From assembly GCA_023259375.1 (NCBI GenBank), contig JAHFQC010000032.1:1-47990 (forward strand): 47,990 nt of DNA. Direction: 5' to 3'. Each line of letters starts with the position of its first letter. Within the stretch, counting starts at the first letter, position 1. The stretch comes from Alphaproteobacteria bacterium. GTDB lineage: Bacteria; Pseudomonadota; Alphaproteobacteria; Micropepsales; Micropepsaceae. Under the pieces are notes generated by a model. That model was not told where the DNA came from. It was given only the letters and a program-made list of their open reading frames with translations, and searched no databases. A program made the translations under genes and the position numbers. This document shows, piece by piece, positions 7,867 through 17,080 of this stretch.

Positions 7867-8547
7867 TTACCCCCTCCGCGCCGCACGCCGATCGTGGAGG
7901 ATCAGCGCGAAACCCAAACCGCCCAGCAGCAGCGCGATCATCGCAATGCCGGCGGCATAGCGGTAGCCGACGACAACGCGCCGTTCGGCATCATTCTCTT
8001 CTTCGGCGAGACGGCGGGCGTCGGTGGTGCGTATGGTGACGAGCAGATCCTCGATCGGGCGCCGTTTGACCTTCTTCGAGTAGTCGACCATTTGGGCAAC
8101 CATCCGATTGCGGTCGATCGAGACCAGCTTCGCCATCGCATGGAAATGCGCACAGTGCACGGCGACCAGCGACTTCAGGGTCTCGATATCGCGGCGTTGG
8201 CCGGGGTCATCGGCTACCGCCGTTTCGAGAGTTGCCAGCCGGTTCTGCAGCGCTTCTTCCGCCATTCCCTGCCAAGCGAGATAGCTGGCATCACCGCTGA
8301 GCGCATAGCCGCGCACCGACATCTCGATCCTGAGAATGTCGGCGTTGACCATGGCGATCTGGAGCAACGCCTCGTTGGTCTCGCGGACCCGGGCGTAGCC
8401 GGCGCGCATTTCGGAAATGTTGGTGCTGAGAAGCCCCATCGCCGAGACGAACAGCACCAGCGAGGCCATTAGGGCCGGCAAGCCGAGATCGCGGAACAAT
8501 CCCTGGTCGAGGAACTCCCACAGCCGTGATTTCCCGGCGTAACTCAT
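7867..8547 (-). CDS. Stand-alone CHASE3-like membrane sensor protein (copy 1)
   Basis: A 226-residue inner-membrane protein: N-terminal helix (LMASLVLFVSAMGLL), a helical periplasmic domain of about 150 residues, a second helix (AAGIAMIALLLGGLGFALIL) and a short basic tail HDRRAARRG. The segment ILRIEMSVRGYALSGDASYL matches the E..RGY.LTGD..FL signature of CHASE3 sensor domains, which usually precede histidine kinases, cyclases or chemoreceptors. No output domain follows. ATG at 8547 has GGGGA upstream; the frame is open to 8598. The next gene is a diverged paralogue with the same architecture. It may sense a signal and pass it through partner proteins; that is speculative. Confidence 0.7.
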   Translation of the reverse strand: MSYAGKSRLWEFLDQGLFRDLGLPALMASLVLFVSAMGLLSTNISEMRAGYARVRETNEALLQIAMVNADILRIEMSVRGYALSGDASYLAWQGMAEEALQNRLATLETAVADDPGQRRDIETLKSLVAVHCAHFHAMAKLVSIDRNRMVAQMVDYSKKVKRRPIEDLLVTIRTTDARRLAEEENDAERRVVVGYRYAAGIAMIALLLGGLGFALILHDRRAARRG

Positions 8548-8648
8548 CGCGTCCCCGTGTGAAGCCGTATCGACCCGCAAAACGGGTCCTCGAGGCATCC
8601 TGGGACGGGTACGATTAAGGCAAGATTAGCCGGAGCGGCTCCGCCGCA

Positions 8649-9323
8649 TCAGTGTTTTTGCGGATGGGCGAACTCGGCCGCCCAAATCCCGATACCGCCG
8701 AGCACGAAGGCGGTAACGATGATGCCGATCGCCAGCGAAAAAGCCTTGCCGAGTTGTTCGGTGACATCGCGCTGACGCGCCCCGAGATCGTTGAGTTCGG
8801 CGGCACGCAATTGCCGCAGACCGCTCCGTACACGCCGCATGTTGTTGCGGACGCCGGGATCGACGATCGCGCGGGCAACAACCGCCGCTTTGTCGGGACC
8901 GATGCCGTTGAGGCCGGAGAAAATCTCCACATGTTTGACGACGTCGCGCATCACCTGCCGGAACATATCCAACCGCTGTGGATTGGCAGCCATCAGGCGG
9001 GCGAGATCATTGCACGCAATCTCGCGGTTATGCGCACCGGTCGTTTGCATGCGCAAAAAACTGGAATCGCCCGTCAGGGCGTAGCCGCGTACGATCATCT
9101 CCTCGCCGAGCAGCCCGGTTTCGAGTTCGGAGATCTTGTTCAAGACCTGTTGCGCGTGCGCAATCTGGGCCAAGTTGGCGCGCAGGGCCGATATATTGGC
9201 GCCCAACAGGAGTGTCGCCGAGACCAGGAGCACGATCGCTCCGAACATCGTGGGCAGGCCGAGTTCACGCAAATACCCGCGCTTTGCCGCCGCACCTGCT
9301 TGTGCTGCCGTCACGCTAACCAA
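8649..9323 (-). CDS. Stand-alone CHASE3-like membrane sensor protein (copy 2)
   Basis: A 224-residue paralogue of the downstream gene with the same plan: a membrane helix (FGAIVLLVSATLLLGANIS), a helical extracytoplasmic domain with the CHASE3-type signature EEMIVRGYALTGDSSFL, and a C-terminal helix (AIGIIVTAFVLGGIGIWAA) followed by a 9-residue tail. It also has no kinase, cyclase or HAMP output. The reading frame begins at a TTG (9323); a GTG at 9314 is an alternative. The shared N-terminal motif LRELGLPTM / FRDLGLPAL supports tandem duplication. About 100 bases separate the two genes, so co-transcription is likely. Confidence 0.7.
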   Translation of the reverse strand: MVSVTAAQAGAAAKRGYLRELGLPTMFGAIVLLVSATLLLGANISALRANLAQIAHAQQVLNKISELETGLLGEEMIVRGYALTGDSSFLRMQTTGAHNREIACNDLARLMAANPQRLDMFRQVMRDVVKHVEIFSGLNGIGPDKAAVVARAIVDPGVRNNMRRVRSGLRQLRAAELNDLGARQRDVTEQLGKAFSLAIGIIVTAFVLGGIGIWAAEFAHPQKH

Positions 9324-9507
9324 GATGGTATCCCCGCTAAACCGGCATAATCTTGCGCTGTGAAGCCTTAATCTTCCCTTAGCCGTTGAATTTAATAAAC
9401 TTTCTGACCGCCATTCTGATCGGATTGCGGCGCGGTCACAGTAAATCTTGCTTTCCGCCGCCGTTTCGGGGCAAGTGGGATCAACACCTTAGAGTCGGAG
9501 GGACAGA

Positions 9508-10329
9508 ATGGCGGAAGGCGGTCTGATGAAGGGCAAACGGGGCCTGATTATGGGCGTCGCGAACCAGCATTCGATCGCTTGGGGCATCACCCAGGCCTTG
9601 CACGAGGCTGGCGCCGAACTCGCCTTCACCTATCAAGGCGACGTGTTCAAGAAGCGCGTGGTGCCGTTGGTCGAGCCGCTGAACCCCGCCGCCGTGATCG
9701 ATTGCGATGTGACCAATCCGGAGTCGCTCGACGCCGCCTTCGCCGAGCTCGGCAAGATCTGGGACAGCATCGACTTCGTGGTCCATGCCATCGCCTTCTC
9801 CGACAAGGACCAGCTCAAGGGGCGCTATGTCGACACCACCGCCGACAACTTTGCGCTGTCGATGAACATCTCCTGCTATTCCTTCACCGCGGTCGCCCAG
9901 CGCGCCGAGAAGATGATGAAGAACGGCGGCAGCCTCGTCACCCTCACCTATTACGGCGCCGAAAAAGTGATGCCGCACTACAACGTGATGGGCGTCGCCA
10001 AGGCTGCGCTGGAAGCCAGCGTGCGCTATCTCGCCGAAGACCTCGGCAAGAAGAACATCCGCGTCAATTCGGTGTCGGCCGGTCCGATCAAGACACTGGC
10101 CGCCTCGGGCGTCGGCGATTTCCGCTATATCCTCAAGTGGAACGAATACAATTCCCCGCTGCGCCGGACGGTCACGCCCCGGGAAGTCGGCGACACCGCG
10201 ATGTTCCTCTTGAGCGACCTCGGCAAGGCGATCACCGGCGAGTGCATCCACGTCGATGCGGGCTATCATGTCATCGGCATGAAGAACCCCGAAGCGCCGG
10301 ACATGAGCCCCGGAAAAACCGGAGAGTAA
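9508..10329 (+). CDS. fabI: Enoyl-[acyl-carrier-protein] reductase (NADH)
   Basis: Catalyses the last reduction of each fatty-acid elongation cycle in the cytoplasm. The 273-residue protein is a short-chain-dehydrogenase fold of FabI type: the nucleotide-binding start [16 protein letters not shown] with the FabI-specific insertion pattern, then [20 protein letters not shown] followed by VAK, supplying the catalytic Tyr-x6-Lys, and late [12 protein letters not shown]. Length is normal. GGAGGGA lies about ten bases before ATG 9508; the second ATG (MKGKRG) is a possible alternative. aroC starts one base after its stop, a fabI-aroC pairing common in alphaproteobacteria. Confidence 0.97.
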   Translation: MAEGGLMKGKRGLIMGVANQHSIAWGITQALHEAGAELAFTYQGDVFKKRVVPLVEPLNPAAVIDCDVTNPESLDAAFAELGKIWDSIDFVVHAIAFSDKDQLKGRYVDTTADNFALSMNISCYSFTAVAQRAEKMMKNGGSLVTLTYYGAEKVMPHYNVMGVAKAALEASVRYLAEDLGKKNIRVNSVSAGPIKTLAASGVGDFRYILKWNEYNSPLRRTVTPREVGDTAMFLLSDLGKAITGECIHVDAGYHVIGMKNPEAPDMSPGKTGE

Positions 10330-10330
10330 A

Positions 10331-11437
10331 GTGTCGTTCAACACCTTCGGCCATTTGTTCCGGGTCACGACGTTCGGCGAAAGCCACGGCCCGGCGCTTG
10401 GCTGTGTGGTGGACGGCTGCCCGCCCGGCATCGTACTGACGGAAGCCGAAATTCAGGCCGATCTCGACCGCCGCCGGCCGGGACAATCGAAGTTCGTCAC
10501 CCAGCGCCAGGAACCCGACGCGGTCAAAATCCTCTCCGGCGTGTTCCAGGACGAGCGCATGCCCGAGCCGCTGACCACCGGCACGCCGATCGCGCTTCTG
10601 ATCGAGAACGTCGACCAGCGCTCGAAGGACTATGCCGACATCCGCGACAAGTTCCGGCCCGGTCATGCCGACTACACCTATTGGGCCAAATACGGTGTGC
10701 GCGATTACAAAGGCTCCGGCCGCGCCAGTGCGCGCGAAACCGCCGCCCGCGTTGCCGCCGGGGCCGTGGCGCGCAAAGTACTGAATTCGCTCTACGGTGA
10801 GGTGAAAATCCGCGCCGCGCTGATCCAGGTCGGCACGCAAAAGATCGACCGCGCCCGCTGGGACTGGGCCGAGACCGCCAACAATCCGTTCTTCTGCCCC
10901 GACGCCTCCGCGGTCGCTCCGTGGACGGAATACCTTGAGGGCATCCGCAAAGCTGGCTCCTCGGTCGGCGCCATCGTCGAAGTGGTGGCGGAAGGCGTTC
11001 CCGCCGGCCTCGGCGCACCAATCTACGGCAAGCTCGACGCCGACCTCGCCTCCGCGCTGATGAGCATCAACGCCGTCAAAGGCGTCGAAATCGGCGAAGG
11101 TTTTGCCGCCGCCGCCCTGACCGGCGAAGAAAACGCCGATGAAATGCGGGCCGGAGGCGGCCACCCAGCCGGACCCCAATTCCTCGCCAATCACGCCGGC
11201 GGCATTCTGGGCGGCATCTCGTCGGGCCAGCCGGTGGTGGCGCGCTTTGCGGTGAAGCCAACCTCCTCCATCCTGACGCCGAAGCGCACCATCGACGTCA
11301 CGGGCGCCGAGACTGAGGTCTTCACCAAAGGCCGCCACGACCCGTGCGTCGGCATCCGCGCCGTGCCGATCGGCGAAGCCATGATGGCGATCACCCTCGC
11401 CGACCACGCCCTGCGCCACCGCGGCCAGAACGGCTGA
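10331..11437 (+). CDS. aroC: Chorismate synthase
   Basis: FMN-dependent synthase converting EPSP to chorismate, the end of the shikimate pathway for aromatic amino acids, folate and quinones. The 368-residue product shows the family signatures [18 protein letters not shown] near the N-terminus, [20 protein letters not shown] and [17 protein letters not shown] in the middle, and [17 protein letters not shown] near the C-terminus. It begins with GTG one base after fabI, inside a short coupled unit with GGAGAG just upstream. Length and motifs are complete, so it is expected to be functional. Confidence 0.98.
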   Translation: MSFNTFGHLFRVTTFGESHGPALGCVVDGCPPGIVLTEAEIQADLDRRRPGQSKFVTQRQEPDAVKILSGVFQDERMPEPLTTGTPIALLIENVDQRSKDYADIRDKFRPGHADYTYWAKYGVRDYKGSGRASARETAARVAAGAVARKVLNSLYGEVKIRAALIQVGTQKIDRARWDWAETANNPFFCPDASAVAPWTEYLEGIRKAGSSVGAIVEVVAEGVPAGLGAPIYGKLDADLASALMSINAVKGVEIGEGFAAAALTGEENADEMRAGGGHPAGPQFLANHAGGILGGISSGQPVVARFAVKPTSSILTPKRTIDVTGAETEVFTKGRHDPCVGIRAVPIGEAMMAITLADHALRHRGQNG

Positions 11438-11529
11438 CGCGTTTTCCCCTTGGCGCCAGGGAAACTCGTACCCATATTTCCAATCGGAACGTGTCCCGCT
11501 TCCCGCGGGCCGCAAGAGGGGCTTGAATT

Positions 11530-12441
11530 ATGGAAACTTCCATCGTCCTGCTGATCATCGTCGCCGTTATCGCACTGTTCCTGTTACTCAATTCCTGGTT
11601 CACGGTGCGCCAGCAATCCTGCGCCATCGTCGAGCGGTTCGGCCGCTATGTGCGTACCGCCCGCCCCGGCCTGCGGTTCAAAATTCCGCTGATTGAGCAG
11701 GTCGTACAGCGCGTCTCCCTCCGGGTGCAGCAGCTCCCCGTCGAGGTCGACACCAAGACCGCCGACAACGTCTTCGTCAGGATCGCGGTGGCGGTGCAGT
11801 ACCGCGTGCTGGAAGGCTCGGAAGCCGACGCCAGCTACAAGCTCAACAATCACGAGGAGCAGATCCAGTCCTACGTACTCGATGTGGTGCGCGCCAAGGT
11901 CCCGCGCATGAACCTCGACGAAGTGTTCGAGAAGAAGGACGACATCGGCGCCGCGGTGAAGAGCGAACTCGACGTCTCGATGAAGACCTACGGCTTCGAG
12001 ATTCCGAACGCCCTGGTCACCGACGTGAATCCCGCCGACAACGTCAAGGCGGCGATGAACGAGATCCAGACCCAGCAGCGTTTGCAGGTCGCCGCCGCCG
12101 CCAAGGGCGAAGCCAACAAGATCCTAGTGGTCAAGAACGCCGAAGCCGAGGCGGAGTCGAAGCGCCTGCAGGGCGAAGGCATCGCCAAGCAGCGTCTAGC
12201 CATCGTCGCGGGCCTGCGCGAGAGCATCGCGGCGTTCAAGGAGTCGGTCAGCACCGTCAGCGAGCATGACGTGCTGAATCTGGTGCTGATGACCCAGTAT
12301 TTCGACACGCTGAAGGAAATCGGCGTAACCTCGGGTTCCAAGGTCATCCTGATGCCGCATTCGCCCGCCGGCATGGGCGACGTCGCCGAACAGATCCGCA
12401 CCGCCATCGTCGCCGGCGGCGAAGCGGTGGAGAAGAAGTAG
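11530..12441 (+). CDS. SPFH/band 7 (stomatin/prohibitin-like) membrane protein
   Basis: A 303-residue protein with one N-terminal membrane helix (IVLLIIVAVIALFLLLNSWF), then the SPFH domain beginning FTVRQQSCAIVERFGRYVRT, and a long Ala/Glu/Lys-rich coiled coil (about 175-235; ANKILVVKNAEAEAESKRLQ). It resembles the QmcA/stomatin group, which oligomerises on membranes and helps organise membrane proteins or proteolysis. The usual NfeD partner is not adjacent: upstream is aroC and downstream a convergent lipase gene. The family is secure, the specific function is not. Confidence 0.9.
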   Translation: METSIVLLIIVAVIALFLLLNSWFTVRQQSCAIVERFGRYVRTARPGLRFKIPLIEQVVQRVSLRVQQLPVEVDTKTADNVFVRIAVAVQYRVLEGSEADASYKLNNHEEQIQSYVLDVVRAKVPRMNLDEVFEKKDDIGAAVKSELDVSMKTYGFEIPNALVTDVNPADNVKAAMNEIQTQQRLQVAAAAKGEANKILVVKNAEAEAESKRLQGEGIAKQRLAIVAGLRESIAAFKESVSTVSEHDVLNLVLMTQYFDTLKEIGVTSGSKVILMPHSPAGMGDVAEQIRTAIVAGGEAVEKK

Positions 12442-12464
12442 AGCCAGACTATTTTCACGCGGAA

Positions 12465-12503
12465 GCGCGGAGGTCACAAGCACTGAGGCAGACATCTCCG
12501 CGC
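12465..12503. terminator. Possible hairpin between convergent genes
   Basis: GCGCGGAG (12465-12472) and CTCCGCGC (12496-12503) form a perfect 8-base inverted repeat between the convergent SPFH and lipase genes. There is no clear T-tract, so this is a weak terminator candidate. Confidence 0.3.
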
Positions 12504-12528
12504 CTCCGTGTGCGCATCTTTCCGAACC

Positions 12529-13773
12529 TTACTTCCCACTCAACTCTCTCAACTCCGCCTGCACTTCTCTTCCGGCTGACAGTTCGGCCGGATAGCGTTG
12601 CGCGAGGTGCGCCATCGGATCGGCATCGGCGGGCGTGATGATCGGCAGGCAGCGCTTCTCGCGCGCCGCGTTGACATGCTGTTGCTTGGCCTGCCACGAG
12701 ATCAGCGGCCGGGCGTGGAACGGCGGCGGTGGCGGCGCCCACTCCGGCACTCCGAGCAGCTTGAAATACGCCGCCACATGCTGCTCGCCCATTTCCGCCA
12801 GGTACGACGCCCAGTCGCGGCCCTTGATCGGCTCCTTGGTGCCTTTCAGTTTCTCGTTCTCGAGCCGAGTGTACTCATAGCCTCTGAGCTTCAGCACGCC
12901 CGCCAGCACCAGCGCCGCGATTTCGAGATTGGGCGGCGGATCGGGATTGTAGAGCGTCGGGCACGCCAAGAGATCGGCCGGCACCCAGGCATGCGGCACG
13001 ACATCGAGGTCGTTCCATATGAGAGTGTTCCAGTGGCGATACGGCATCCCTCCCGCCGGCTCCGCCGGGAAATAATCCGCATACAGATCGGCGAACGCCT
13101 GATTGCCGGGCGTCGCGCCCGCGGTCGGATAGGTGAGCACTTGTCCCCATGGCCCGAACGGACCGGCCGGCGAATTCTCTTGCGTGAAATAGAGCGCCAG
13201 CGCCGGCGACAGCGCGCCACCGAGACTGTGTCCGGTGAAGATCAGCTTGGCAGTCCGCGCATCATGTACCGAGGCGAGAAACGCGTGTAGCGACACCTGC
13301 GGCTGCGGCGGTTCACAGACGGCGCCATCCGGCGGGCTGGAAAGGCTGAGCAGCATTTCGAGACCGATGCCGGTGGCATGGGAAATCTTCTCGCCGTTGC
13401 GTCCGCCGGGAAAATCCACCTGCCGGAACACGGCGAAATCCTCGACGAACCAGTCGTAGACCGAATCCGGATTGGTGGCGCCGACCACGACCACATAGAC
13501 GATGCCGTCGCGCTCGTCCTGTTTGCGCAGCACCGCCATCACATTGTTGACGATGCCGAACTTCAGCACTTCGCGCACCGACGGTCCCCACACGATTTTC
13601 CAATCGCCAATACTGTCCTTGTTGAGGCCGATCAGCAGCGACATCGTCGTCCACAGCTTGGCGGACAGTTCCGCCTCCGTGCCGACATCGTTGATCGAGT
13701 TCACCGCATTGGAGAGGATCGAAAGCAGGAATACCTGCTGATGCAAATCGTAAGGTCTTGTGACATTCGTCAT
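12529..13773 (-). CDS. Class 3 lipase family protein
   Basis: A 414-residue alpha/beta hydrolase of the fungal-type (class 3) lipase family. The nucleophile elbow is GHSLGG at residues 181-186, so Ser183 is the likely nucleophile, preceded by the typical TAKLIFT strand. The later WNDLDVVPHAW has Asp and His placed as in the family. No signal peptide or membrane helix is visible, so it appears cytoplasmic or is exported by an unseen route. A comparable role to secreted triacylglycerol lipases is therefore uncertain; the substrate cannot be named. The start at 13773 lies just after an AGGAGG-like stretch (CCTCCT on the plus strand). Confidence 0.85.
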   Translation of the reverse strand: MTNVTRPYDLHQQVFLLSILSNAVNSINDVGTEAELSAKLWTTMSLLIGLNKDSIGDWKIVWGPSVREVLKFGIVNNVMAVLRKQDERDGIVYVVVVGATNPDSVYDWFVEDFAVFRQVDFPGGRNGEKISHATGIGLEMLLSLSSPPDGAVCEPPQPQVSLHAFLASVHDARTAKLIFTGHSLGGALSPALALYFTQENSPAGPFGPWGQVLTYPTAGATPGNQAFADLYADYFPAEPAGGMPYRHWNTLIWNDLDVVPHAWVPADLLACPTLYNPDPPPNLEIAALVLAGVLKLRGYEYTRLENEKLKGTKEPIKGRDWASYLAEMGEQHVAAYFKLLGVPEWAPPPPPFHARPLISWQAKQQHVNAAREKRCLPIITPADADPMAHLAQRYPAELSAGREVQAELRELSGK

Positions 13774-13935
13774 GCTGACCTCCTCGGATCGGAGACCGGG
13801 AGGTTACAACGATTCCACCGTTAGTAGCAGACGCATACCAGGCGCTTTCCGGAAAAGTGGTATCCGGTTTTCCGCCCGAAAGCGTGAAAGTTTAGGGAAT
13901 AGCCGTTCGTCCGCGCACGGAAACGGTGAATTGCC

Positions 13936-15138
13936 TCAGTGGATCAAGTTCTTCATCGGCAAGGTGATGCGCGCGGTGAGGCCGCTGCGAGCCCAGGATT
14001 TTTCGAGCGTACCACCGAATTGGCGGGTGATGGTATCGCGCAATAGTTTGCTGCCGAAACCGTTCAGCTCCGGCGTTTCGGCGATTTCCCGTCCGCCGCG
14101 TTCGATCCAGACGATATGGAGAAGCCCGTCTTCGCTTTCGGACCATTCGACATCGACCCGGCCGCGGTCCGACGCCAAGCCGCCGTACTTCACCGAGTTG
14201 GTCGTGAGCTCATGGAAGACCAGCGCCATGCCGTTCAAGGAGCGCTCGCCGAGCAGGATCGACGGGCCGTTCAGCGTGAAGCGGCTGCCGTCCGAGGCGC
14301 GGTTCTCATGCGGCTCGACGATGGTCTTGAGCACGTCGCGAAGTTCGTGACCATGCGCCTCCGCTCCGGCGCCGAAATTCCGCCGGACCAGCGCATGGGC
14401 CCGCGCCAATGCGGAGAACCGCCCGACCAGCGTCTCCGCCATCTCGTCCTTGGTCGAACTCGTCCGCGCCGTCAATTGCACCAGGCTTTGGGCTACCGTG
14501 AACAAGTTGTTGACCCGATGCCCCATCTCCCGCGCCAACATCTCCTGCTGTTCGAGGGCGGTCTGCAACTGGCGCTGGCTCTCGCGCATGCGGACCGCGA
14601 TACCGGCGAAGTGCGCCAGCTCGGCGGTCGCGCGCGCATGTCCGGCATTAAAGTGACCTTCGGCCGGGGCGACGATCCACAACGTGCCGATCGGCTCAGC
14701 GCCGGTAAAGTGCAGCGGCACCAACAGAACTTCCGGCACGGCGATGCCGCCTTCGGCAATCCAGCTATAGAAGCGCTCGGGATGCGACGCGAGAACTGGC
14801 TGCCCCACATCCAGTGTTACACCGCAAGGACTGTCGTTGCGCGGCGCGAGGAAATTCTCGAAGCGGGCCAATAAGCCGATCAGATAGCGCCAGCGGAAAA
14901 CGCCCGGCGGCGGATCTTCTTCATAAAGGCTCAGACCCGCCGAAACCCCGCCGGTGATCTGCATCGCGAGTTCGACGAAGCGCGGCAGCACGTCTTCCGG
15001 TGCATCGAGCATCCGCCCCGCGAGATCCTGCAGCGCGTCCTTCTCACGCAGGTAGTCCGCCTGCGTTTCGTCGCGTTTGTTAAGTTGGTCTGTGATGTAG
15101 AGGTCCGAGGGCACAGCCCTCAAGGGCGCTAAGTTCAT
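13936..15138 (-). CDS. GAF-domain HWE-family sensor histidine kinase
   Basis: A 400-residue soluble histidine kinase. Residues about 45-190 form a GAF-like sensor (cofactor unknown). The phosphoacceptor is His207 in EMGHRVNNLFTVAQSL. The ATPase part has the HWE-type N box HELTTNSVKYG (309-319), the W-x-E feature (WIE, 344-346) and the glycine box GFGSKLL. HWE kinases are typical of alphaproteobacteria and often serve light, stress or general stress responses. There is no cysteine in a clear chromophore context, and no response regulator lies next to it, so the partner is encoded elsewhere. Identification of the class is confident. Confidence 0.9.
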   Translation of the reverse strand: MNLAPLRAVPSDLYITDQLNKRDETQADYLREKDALQDLAGRMLDAPEDVLPRFVELAMQITGGVSAGLSLYEEDPPPGVFRWRYLIGLLARFENFLAPRNDSPCGVTLDVGQPVLASHPERFYSWIAEGGIAVPEVLLVPLHFTGAEPIGTLWIVAPAEGHFNAGHARATAELAHFAGIAVRMRESQRQLQTALEQQEMLAREMGHRVNNLFTVAQSLVQLTARTSSTKDEMAETLVGRFSALARAHALVRRNFGAGAEAHGHELRDVLKTIVEPHENRASDGSRFTLNGPSILLGERSLNGMALVFHELTTNSVKYGGLASDRGRVDVEWSESEDGLLHIVWIERGGREIAETPELNGFGSKLLRDTITRQFGGTLEKSWARSGLTARITLPMKNLIH

Positions 15139-15260
15139 AACGCCAACGTATCAAGCCCACGCAAACATAGCGAGGGCTGCCAACGTCGATGATCAATATT
15201 GTTTGCACACCTTACGCAGAGACACAGGGTCGTTGCGACGAAGATGAAGACTTGTCACGC

Positions 15261-16511
15261 TCAAGCAGCAGACGATGCGGACTGCTCTTTGGAATGCACC
15301 TGCAAGATGTACCGCGTATAGAAGTACAGGATCGGGAAGCACGGCAGCGCCATCAAAATCGCGATCCGCACATTCGCGGCGGCGATCACGAAGTTCATGG
15401 CTAGCGGGATCACCAGACCGGCAACCCCCGACGCGGTCACCAGAAGACCGGCCGCGACGTTGGCTTCGGAGCGCAGATCCTTGAGGGTTGTGCCCAAAAC
15501 GGTCGGATAGCCGATGCCCATGCAAAGATTGGTGGCGACGAGGCACACGAGCCCCGCCGTGCCGCCGATCGCCAGCGCTCCCAGCGTGAGCACGACGCAA
15601 AAACCGAGGGCCCATTGAAACAGCCGGTTGGATTCGATGCGCCCCATCAGTGCCGCGCCGGCAAACCGGCCGACGCCAAACACCACGAGGTTGGTGAATA
15701 CCATGTTCTGGGCAATCTGATCGGTGTACCCGGCGTATTCCTTCATGACGTATTGATAGGTTGCGCCCTGAAGTGTCGATTGGAGAGCGATACAGCCGAA
15801 CGTCGCCGCCATGCCGTACTTGATGGCGGGACTGGCCAGAAGATTGCGCAATTCATTGCCCACGTCGGCGATGCCGCCGGAGCGTATGCCGGAGCGGGCG
15901 GGAAATTCGACACGCTCCACCAGGAACGCGATGAACAAAACGATCAGTCCGACGATCACATAAGGCCGCGCCGCGGCTTCGGCCAGAACGTTCAATGAAA
16001 GATGCATATCGGAAGGATAGAACCAGCGGCCGCAGATGAATCCGATCACCAATCCGACCGGAAAGAACGCCTGCAGGAAATTGATCCGCCGCACGGCGGT
16101 TTCCGGGCGTCCCATCTCGACCACCAGCGGATTGAGACTGGTTTCGAGCGTCGACCAGCCGATACCGACCAGAACGACCGCCAAGAGGAAGAACGTGACC
16201 CCGTGCTGCGCGATCGCGGGATAGATCAGGAACGGCCCGATCGACACCAGGCCGAGGGCGAAGATCATGCCGATCTTGTAGCCGAATTTGCGGTGGAACA
16301 GCGCCGACGGCAACGCCGCCAGGATATAGCCCAACGAATACAGCGCCTGGATCCAGAGAACTTGCGAGAGATCGATGCTGAAGAACTGCGCAAACTTGGG
16401 AAACAATAGAATGTCGTTCCAGAAGCCGACCCCCGCGATCGCGAACAGGATCGCGATGGAGATGGTGGGCACGAGCGTCCGTTGGACGTGTCGACCGGCC
16501 GTCGGGTGCAT
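15261..16511 (-). CDS. FucP-type MFS sugar permease
   Basis: A 416-residue inner-membrane transporter with about twelve hydrophobic segments. The features match the FHS/FucP subgroup of the major facilitator superfamily (proton-coupled uptake of fucose, glucose/galactose or related sugars): GFWNDILLFPKFAQFF in helix 1, STLETSLNPLVVEMG in the helix 4/5 region and NFLQAFFPVGLVIG afterwards. The exact sugar is unknown. It stands alone, with no catabolic gene beside it and a gap of more than 500 bases upstream. The C-terminal tail is hydrophilic. Confidence 0.88.
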   Translation of the reverse strand: MHPTAGRHVQRTLVPTISIAILFAIAGVGFWNDILLFPKFAQFFSIDLSQVLWIQALYSLGYILAALPSALFHRKFGYKIGMIFALGLVSIGPFLIYPAIAQHGVTFFLLAVVLVGIGWSTLETSLNPLVVEMGRPETAVRRINFLQAFFPVGLVIGFICGRWFYPSDMHLSLNVLAEAAARPYVIVGLIVLFIAFLVERVEFPARSGIRSGGIADVGNELRNLLASPAIKYGMAATFGCIALQSTLQGATYQYVMKEYAGYTDQIAQNMVFTNLVVFGVGRFAGAALMGRIESNRLFQWALGFCVVLTLGALAIGGTAGLVCLVATNLCMGIGYPTVLGTTLKDLRSEANVAAGLLVTASGVAGLVIPLAMNFVIAAANVRIAILMALPCFPILYFYTRYILQVHSKEQSASSAA

Positions 16512-17080
16512 GGCGAGACGATCCTCCAGGGCCGGATAGCGCTGTCATGGCCCGAAACGGAACTATCCGGCATCGGATTTAACCAACGATGAAACCATTG
16601 ATGGAGCCCCGGGTGGCTTTGTCGATGTGACCGCCTCACATTCGCGCACAGATTGTCGCGCCCCCTTGAAAGTTCATGGTTCGTTCTTATGTTCAGCAAG
16701 AACAATTGCTTGGAGACGGCTTGGCAAAATTCAGCGGCAAAGGACCCTCGCGACGTCCCGACCCGTAGAGCAACGTCGAGATAGAACTGACCCAGGGTGC
16801 CCAGCTCGCGTGGGCGCCAGACGGTTCAGGCCAGCGCAGGACCGGCACAAGACCGTATAAGCCCGCGTAAATCCGAGGAGGTGGCGGCATCGGCGACGGC
16901 AAAGACGCGGAAGAGCCTGGATCGTGCGGGTATCAGGGTTTGCAGACTGTGCTTGTCACCGGCCGCTTGAGTGCGGTCCTTGCGGGCGCCCTGCATCCGG
17001 AGGGCACTCCCCGAAACAGGCGGACCAGCGAATAACGGGCCCGCCTTCGGCACATTTAAAAGGGCCTAATGTAAAGGGGC
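16512..17080. other. 569-base gap with no recognised gene
   Basis: Searched by eye on both strands for protein and structured RNA genes (tmRNA, 6S, SRP and RNase P signature stretches) and none was convincing. Several short GC-rich inverted segments lie at 16950-17050. The end contains a near-perfect tandem repeat, GGGCCTAATGT at 17062-17072 and 17078-17088, the second copy containing the stop codon of the peptidase gene. It probably carries the promoter of the MFS gene (minus strand). Confidence 0.4.

Noticed and set aside
13800..13935. Possible small gene between the lipase and the HWE kinase
   Set aside because: Only short frames with skewed composition; the stretch is the spacer between two same-strand genes.
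16619..17060. Short open frames in the gap between the MFS and peptidase genes
   Set aside because: They lack protein-like composition, ribosome sites and recognisable motifs.
17026..17070. A reading GCGAATAACGGG.. (ANNGPAF) resembling the start of a tmRNA tag
   Set aside because: The reading does not end in the expected Ala-rich tag end, and no tmRNA acceptor or pseudoknot segments are seen nearby.
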